The notes beneath the pieces are model-generated. The model was given only the letters and a program-made list of their open reading frames with translations. It did no database searches and had not been told where the DNA came from. Shown here piece after piece: positions 59,501 through 64,000 of a DNA stretch of 64,000 nt (positions are counted from its first letter, which is position 1; every line of letters starts with the position of its first letter). A program made the position numbers and the translations under genes. The stretch is taken from contig NC_026501.1 in the NCBI RefSeq assembly GCF_000182925.2, forward strand, positions 2,914,001 through 2,978,000, read 5' to 3'. This DNA is from Neurospora crassa OR74A. Its lineage: Eukaryota > Ascomycota > Sordariomycetes > Sordariales > Sordariaceae.

Positions 59501-61315
59501 TCGCACACTCGAGACACGGCTGAGGATCATGGCTGATTCGAGGCGCAATTAAACCCGGGAAAAGAGGTCAGGTTCATTAGTACCGGTGGGTTATGACAGT
59601 GCCTCGAGACAAAAGCCCCAACTTGAAGGTTCAAGGCGCATTCGAGTAATTCGAAGCTGGAGTGACGAAAGTCGACCACAACGAGACAGCCTCCTCCATA
59701 GTAAGTGGAAGTATACTTCAAGTTACTAGGCGCTTCCAGGCGGAACTACTTTGTACACTAGTAGTGTACTTTGGTGCAAAATACTTAGTTCCCCGAATCC
59801 TTCTCACTGCTCCCCGGGACCAATCCCAATGAAAGAAGGCCGTGCGCCCTTCATTGACGCAGGTACGTGCCGTGGGCTTGCAGATTGCAGAAAGAAGTAT
59901 CGCTGCCCTGCAATGATGTGACGGGATGTGGGTGTTGCCCCAGTACCTCTACACCAGTAGCCTCGCCGCGATACGACATAAACGATGGAAGGTTTTCCCA
60001 CTAAATTACCAGGACGCAACTTCCGTTCTTATTTCTCCCATCGGCCCAACCGACCATGTCGCTGTTTACTATTTCCCGCTTGTCAATCTCAGTTTCGTTG
60101 CCGGCCTCTCTTCCCCTGAAGTTGCAGACGGGATGCAGCGTCGATGTAAGTAGGTGAGATCTAAAACCTTCCTTCCAATGGACTTCAAGCAAGGGATGAT
60201 GACTTCCCCGGAAAAGAGACAGACGTACTTCCATCCCTGCATCGTTGATAATTGACCTGAAGGAAAAGAAAAGAAGGAAAAAAAGAAAGAGAGAGAGAGA
60301 AAGAGAACGTCAGCTTCCCGTCCGACCGTTCCAGCCGTAGAATGCCACGCGAGCTACACATCTCAGACCAGAAAAGATCTACACTTCAGTTGCTACAGGC
60401 TGCACGTAATCTATTTCCTTTTCGCCAAACCGGTCTCCACGGACATCAGCTTCCATATGCGCCCTCTATCCTCATTTTGATTTACTTGGACCGAATGAGC
60501 TGCCATCATTTCCGATGCTATATTCGACATGAGCATTACATTGGAAATGTTGGGCTGCCCTCAATCGTCATGTATGACGGACCATTTCCCTGGCAAAGAG
60601 ATCCCGGATGGGCCTGTCCTCGATGCTACACTATGAACAACGCGCATTAGTGCAATGTTCGGTCCTTGGGAAGAGAAAAAAAAAAAAAAATTAGCTCGTC
60701 AAGTCCCTTCCAGATGCATCACTTGCGTCCCTCCCTTAATATTCTCAATGCTGCCATTCCAAGCTCAGAATGACCTCCCCAATCTTGAGGAAAAAAATGG
60801 TGCTTTTAAATCCCCGTCAACTTAATAACTCCACGCTACCAGCTGAGACCCCACCATGCCCATGCAACAATCGTTAACCCGCACGGTACCTGCATAGCGT
60901 AGCAATGGTACCTATGATGCAGTAACAATCTCATCCTTCCCCTCCCCGCCGACAGGAGATGCTTTCAAGTTGCTTTGGGGATAGTGACACTGATACTTGG
61001 TGTTTTCTACTTGGCTGGCGACGAGTGCCGTCAAGAATGGCACAGCCACACCGGCAACAGGAGCCATCAATCGGTTGGTAGTGATACAAGCCCCTGTTCG
61101 ACTAGTCGCAACCACAAGTACCAAATGATAAAGCGGTTTAACGAGGTCAAACTCTTCTTTCGTTGAATCAAGTCTGAAGAGAAGAAAAAGGAGTGGTATT
61201 TTTCACTCATGTAGAACCTAAGATATCTCTATTAACGCTGTGCCTTCCAATAGTCCCAAACAAATCACAAATCTTCCAAATAATACAGCCTCCCGTCCTC
61301 CATGCCCATTCCATC
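56572..61315. other. Long intergenic region, no gene seen
   Basis: About 4.7 kb upstream of the kinesin gene and downstream of the rhodopsin-domain gene. The open frames are short and lack domains. It contains a perfect 17-bp palindrome (GTACACTA-G-TAGTGTAC, 59753-59769), a purine tract (about 60257-60308, with a GA microsatellite) and A15 at 60676-60690. Confidence 0.55.
59753..59769. repeat. Perfect palindrome GTACACTA-G-TAGTGTAC
   Basis: Two 8-base arms with a one-base centre. The half-site TAGTGTAC recurs in this part of the window. Confidence 0.9.
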
Positions 61316-63208
61316 CTAATCATTGCGGGATAGCTTGACATGTCGAGTTACCATGATGCCCCCAGGTGCCTCGTCATCCGTAATCAATATCTTCTTTTGA
61401 CTCTCGGTCTCGAAGCTGGAGTAGTCGTCATCTTGGCGTTCTCCCGCGGAGATCTCTGTCAAGATTATGCCGTTTCCGTAGCCGTTTGAGGAGGACGCAT
61501 GCCCCCTACTATCGCTAGGCTGCTCGTAGTCGTCATCGGGCTCATTTTGGGTGCGGCGCTGCGTGCCCTTGGTGCCGAAACCATAGCCGGCACCGCTTGT
61601 GCCATTGCTCTGTTTATGGGAAGTGTCGCCGCCCAACCTCAACACCTCGCGAAGGAGTGGGCGCAGTGTCATCAAGCAGCCTACAATCAGTCCCATGCCG
61701 TCTGGTGGAAGAAATGAAAAGTTAGCATTACAGCAGAAAAAGACTGACGGAATCATCGGTCAAACCATACTTTCGGCATAACCCCAAATCACAATATCAG
61801 CAAGTGCATCTGTTATAATCAATCGGCTGTTAGTATGGTCCTGCAGTCAAGTATCCACTTCAACTGGACGTACAGAGGTAGTTCTCTTGGGCTGTGAGGT
61901 TGACGGTATATTTGAGCCGGACACAGGCCGATATGGAGGCAAAGAAGCCCAGGCCCAGCACGCAAATAACAGAAATCTTGGTGTTTCGGTTCAGCTGAAC
62001 GTTCCAGAGCAGCGGGATAGGCATGAAAGCAGTGACCCAGTCTGTAAAGATATTGACCGCAGTTGTGGCATCTGGTGAACGCATCCGTGGTAAGTATATA
62101 TAGGTAGGAAATCGATATCTCTTGTCTTTTCTGCACGCGACTTACAGTAAATGTCCGCCAAGTACTCCGCGGGGTTACACTTCGCCCCATCTTGTATGGC
62201 ATCTGTATCCCAGGCCGCGCTGACTGGATTGCATTGGAAGATGATGTAGAAGCCTGTGGTGGAACGAGTATCGCGTTGTCAGCCAAAAAAAAAATCCCAC
62301 GACGTCGAGTATAGTGGCCGAGAAGTACTACTGACCCGCAATCATGTTCATAATGGTGAACATAGTCATGACACCGTATTGCACGTAAATAAAGCCTTTT
62401 CGGTTCTGTTCAGACCACCTCGTTAGTATCTCGACGAGCAGCCGAGATGTTTCGGATTATATGAGACGAACCTCGGCGATTCGAATGAGCGCCAGACTAA
62501 TGGACAGCTTGACAGGAATGATGTTGACGCAGTAAAAAACTTCAAACATGAAGAACCACTACTCTCCCACATCACGTAGTCAGCCGTCTATCCTTCTTCC
62601 AAGTCGGGAACGGTGCTGTTAGAGGTAGGGGGGTTCACTCACGAATAGTCCTATCTCATGGTACTTTTGGTTTTCCGGCAGTGCCAGGGTTGCATTTGTG
62701 GCGCCAATACCTGTGAAGCCGCAAGCAATACAACCTATCGAAAGCACGGTAAAGCAAGGTAGTGCCGCGGTCATGCACCAGTCCTCTATACCCCATGCTG
62801 CATATCGTAATCGGGTGTAGACTCGGAGAACGTAGGTGATGTAGCCGAGAACACATCTGATTAAAGAAAAACCAAAGTAAGCATGCTGAGAATTCCCAAC
62901 TGTGGCATGCTTCTAGAACAGATGTTGCCGGAGACGGATGGTAGGTAGATATTGGGGTAAAAGTGACGCTGGATGATATGGGCGTCCAACGCGAGGAAGG
63001 GGAGGGTCTGGTAGGTATCATCTAGAAGATAGATAGTGCGGGAATAAGAGACACCCTGTTTCTGACTTACTAAGAGACAAAGTCAGCCCGGTGATACGAA
63101 GCGACAACTTGATAGAAGCGCCGTGGAAATGGAAGAAGATGTTGGACGACTCACCATCGTGATGACAGCCGCGGCTACGTTCGGTCCGCGGTCCTCATAG
63201 AGCACCAT
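61316..63208 (-). CDS. SAT4/Pth11-type rhodopsin-domain integral membrane protein
   Basis: Multi-exon gene. The firm exons are 62856-62643, 62558-62472, 62405-62336, 62253-62146, 62071-61874, 61809-61771 and 61701-61316. Their phases chain exactly. The first exon is probably 63208-63155 (MVLYEDRGPNVAAAVITM, a common start in this family). The link between 63154 and 62857 is not resolved: a small exon such as 63104-63076, or two exons, would fit. Seven membrane segments are visible. Family signatures include RVYTRLRYAAWGIEDWCM, WFFMFEVFYCVNIIPVKLSI, FQCNPVSAAWD, NIFTDWVTAFMPIPLLW and ASISACVRLKYT. The C-terminal tail is soluble, about 130 residues, rich in Gly/Ser/Asp. No CFEM domain is seen. 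The ligand is unknown; some relatives act as Pth11-like receptors. Confidence 0.85.
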
Positions 63209-64000
63209 ATTGAGTGCGGCGTGTAATTCTCCCGATTCTCACGGTAGACGGGTCTGAGGCGTTGAGACAAAACAAGAGTGTTGGGCGAGTATCGAGGTGT
63301 ATCTGTTTTCGCGGTCTGGACCTTTGCTGACACACATTGCCAAAGACTCCAGGCATGCAATGGACGGATACCAGCCTCTTTGTAAACTTTACTTCTGTCT
63401 ACACTCTGCCTATCCACCCCTGAATCTGTATGGAGGTCGCAATGCCAAGATTAGAGTGTGCCAGACAGCCGCGATCTTAATGTTTGAACCATCGACTTAC
63501 TTGGGCAAGCAAAACATACTTGAAGGAGCTAGGTTAGTACTAGTTGAGGTATAGTTTTTTGCCAATCGGAAATTACCTCTAGGAGAAATTACGCGTGTGT
63601 AGAAAACTCGACGATCAGGAGGAGGGGGAGGGGAGGGAAAAAACTAGTGCCACTTCGCCCGCTGGGGGACTATTTACACTACACCACAAGGCTTCGGCCT
63701 TCGCTAGCATTCCCTTGGTTACATTCGTACGGATAATACCCGACGCGAGAGAGCTGGGACCTACGGTGCTGCACCTTTGTGTTTCTACTAGGCAATGACA
63801 ACCCAGGAGAGTCTTCTCCGGTCGGTCTTGGCTGTTTATGCTCGAGGAGGTGAAATTTCAATGCCTGAACCGGTAGTGAAAATCCGATAAGGTTCCTTTG
63901 AATACTCTCGCGCTAGTGGGCTTCGCTACTGTGCCTCTCTGATGTGTACTGTATAGTCGATCTCGCTGTTCCTGACTTGGCTTGAGAATGATGATGATGG
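63209..64000. other. Upstream region of the rhodopsin-domain gene
   Basis: Presumed promoter and leader. No gene-like frame. The window ends here in ordinary-looking sequence with a short ATG/GAT repeat at the very end. Confidence 0.55.

Noticed and set aside
60342-60650. Short frame ending in WACPRCYTMNNAH, like half a zinc ribbon
   Set aside because: Only one CxxC pair, no partner pair, no other domain features.
1-64000. CRISPR arrays, tRNA genes, telomeric repeats, defence systems
   Set aside because: No regularly spaced direct repeats, no B-box with matching acceptor stem, no TTAGGG arrays, and the gene content is eukaryotic housekeeping.

Overview
The window looks like nuclear DNA of a filamentous ascomycete, most likely Sordariales (Neurospora/Sordaria-like). 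The reasons are short introns with GTAAGT-type donors and CTAAC-like branch points, start contexts close to CAxxATGGC, and a gene set that includes fungal CYP51, Sfp1-type zinc fingers, kinesin-7, an SAT4/Pth11-type rhodopsin-domain protein and a DUF7492-like secreted protein. I support thirteen protein-coding genes and rebuilt their exons by reading the reverse complement and splice sites. Lengths were checked for reading-frame closure, except at the 5' end of the last gene. No tRNA, canonical rRNA, CRISPR array or intact transposon was found.

Layout: 3.4-4.9 kb secreted DUF7492-like protein (+); 6.0-7.3 kb cyclophilin H (-); 8.6-10.5 kb TFIIA large subunit (-) with a 23-residue polyglutamine; 12.0-13.9 kb Cdc20 (-), divergent from a kelch-BTB protein at 15.2-17.5 kb (+); 19.0-20.5 kb peroxin Pex13 (+); 22.7-25.0 kb tRNA dihydrouridine synthase Dus3 (-), divergent from a second kelch protein at 26.5-28.3 kb (+); 30.1-32.6 kb Sfp1-like zinc-finger factor (-); then an 8.2 kb gene-poor stretch; 40.8-41.6 kb Rcf2 (+); 43.5-45.2 kb CYP51/Erg11 (-); 47.0-48.9 kb GT23-like glycosyltransferase (-); 53.5-56.6 kb kinesin-7/KipA (-); 61.3-63.2 kb rhodopsin-domain membrane protein (-).

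The genes are mostly unrelated housekeeping functions: transcription, splicing, mitosis, peroxisome import, tRNA modification, respiration, sterol synthesis and polar growth. They do not form a biosynthetic cluster or an obvious defence system. The most unusual signals lie between genes. About 116 nt at 39.32-39.44 kb has complementary ends, an internal hairpin, an A-box-like sequence and an upstream TATATAT, so it may be a Pol III or 5S-like gene. A 261-codon open frame follows it. The CYP51 promoter carries two adjacent inverted repeats with GATA cores. A 53-bp pyrimidine tract (G-rich on the other strand) and a 39-bp poly(A) flank the CYP51 gene. A short reading frame near 8.1 kb resembles the end of a Harbinger-type transposase.
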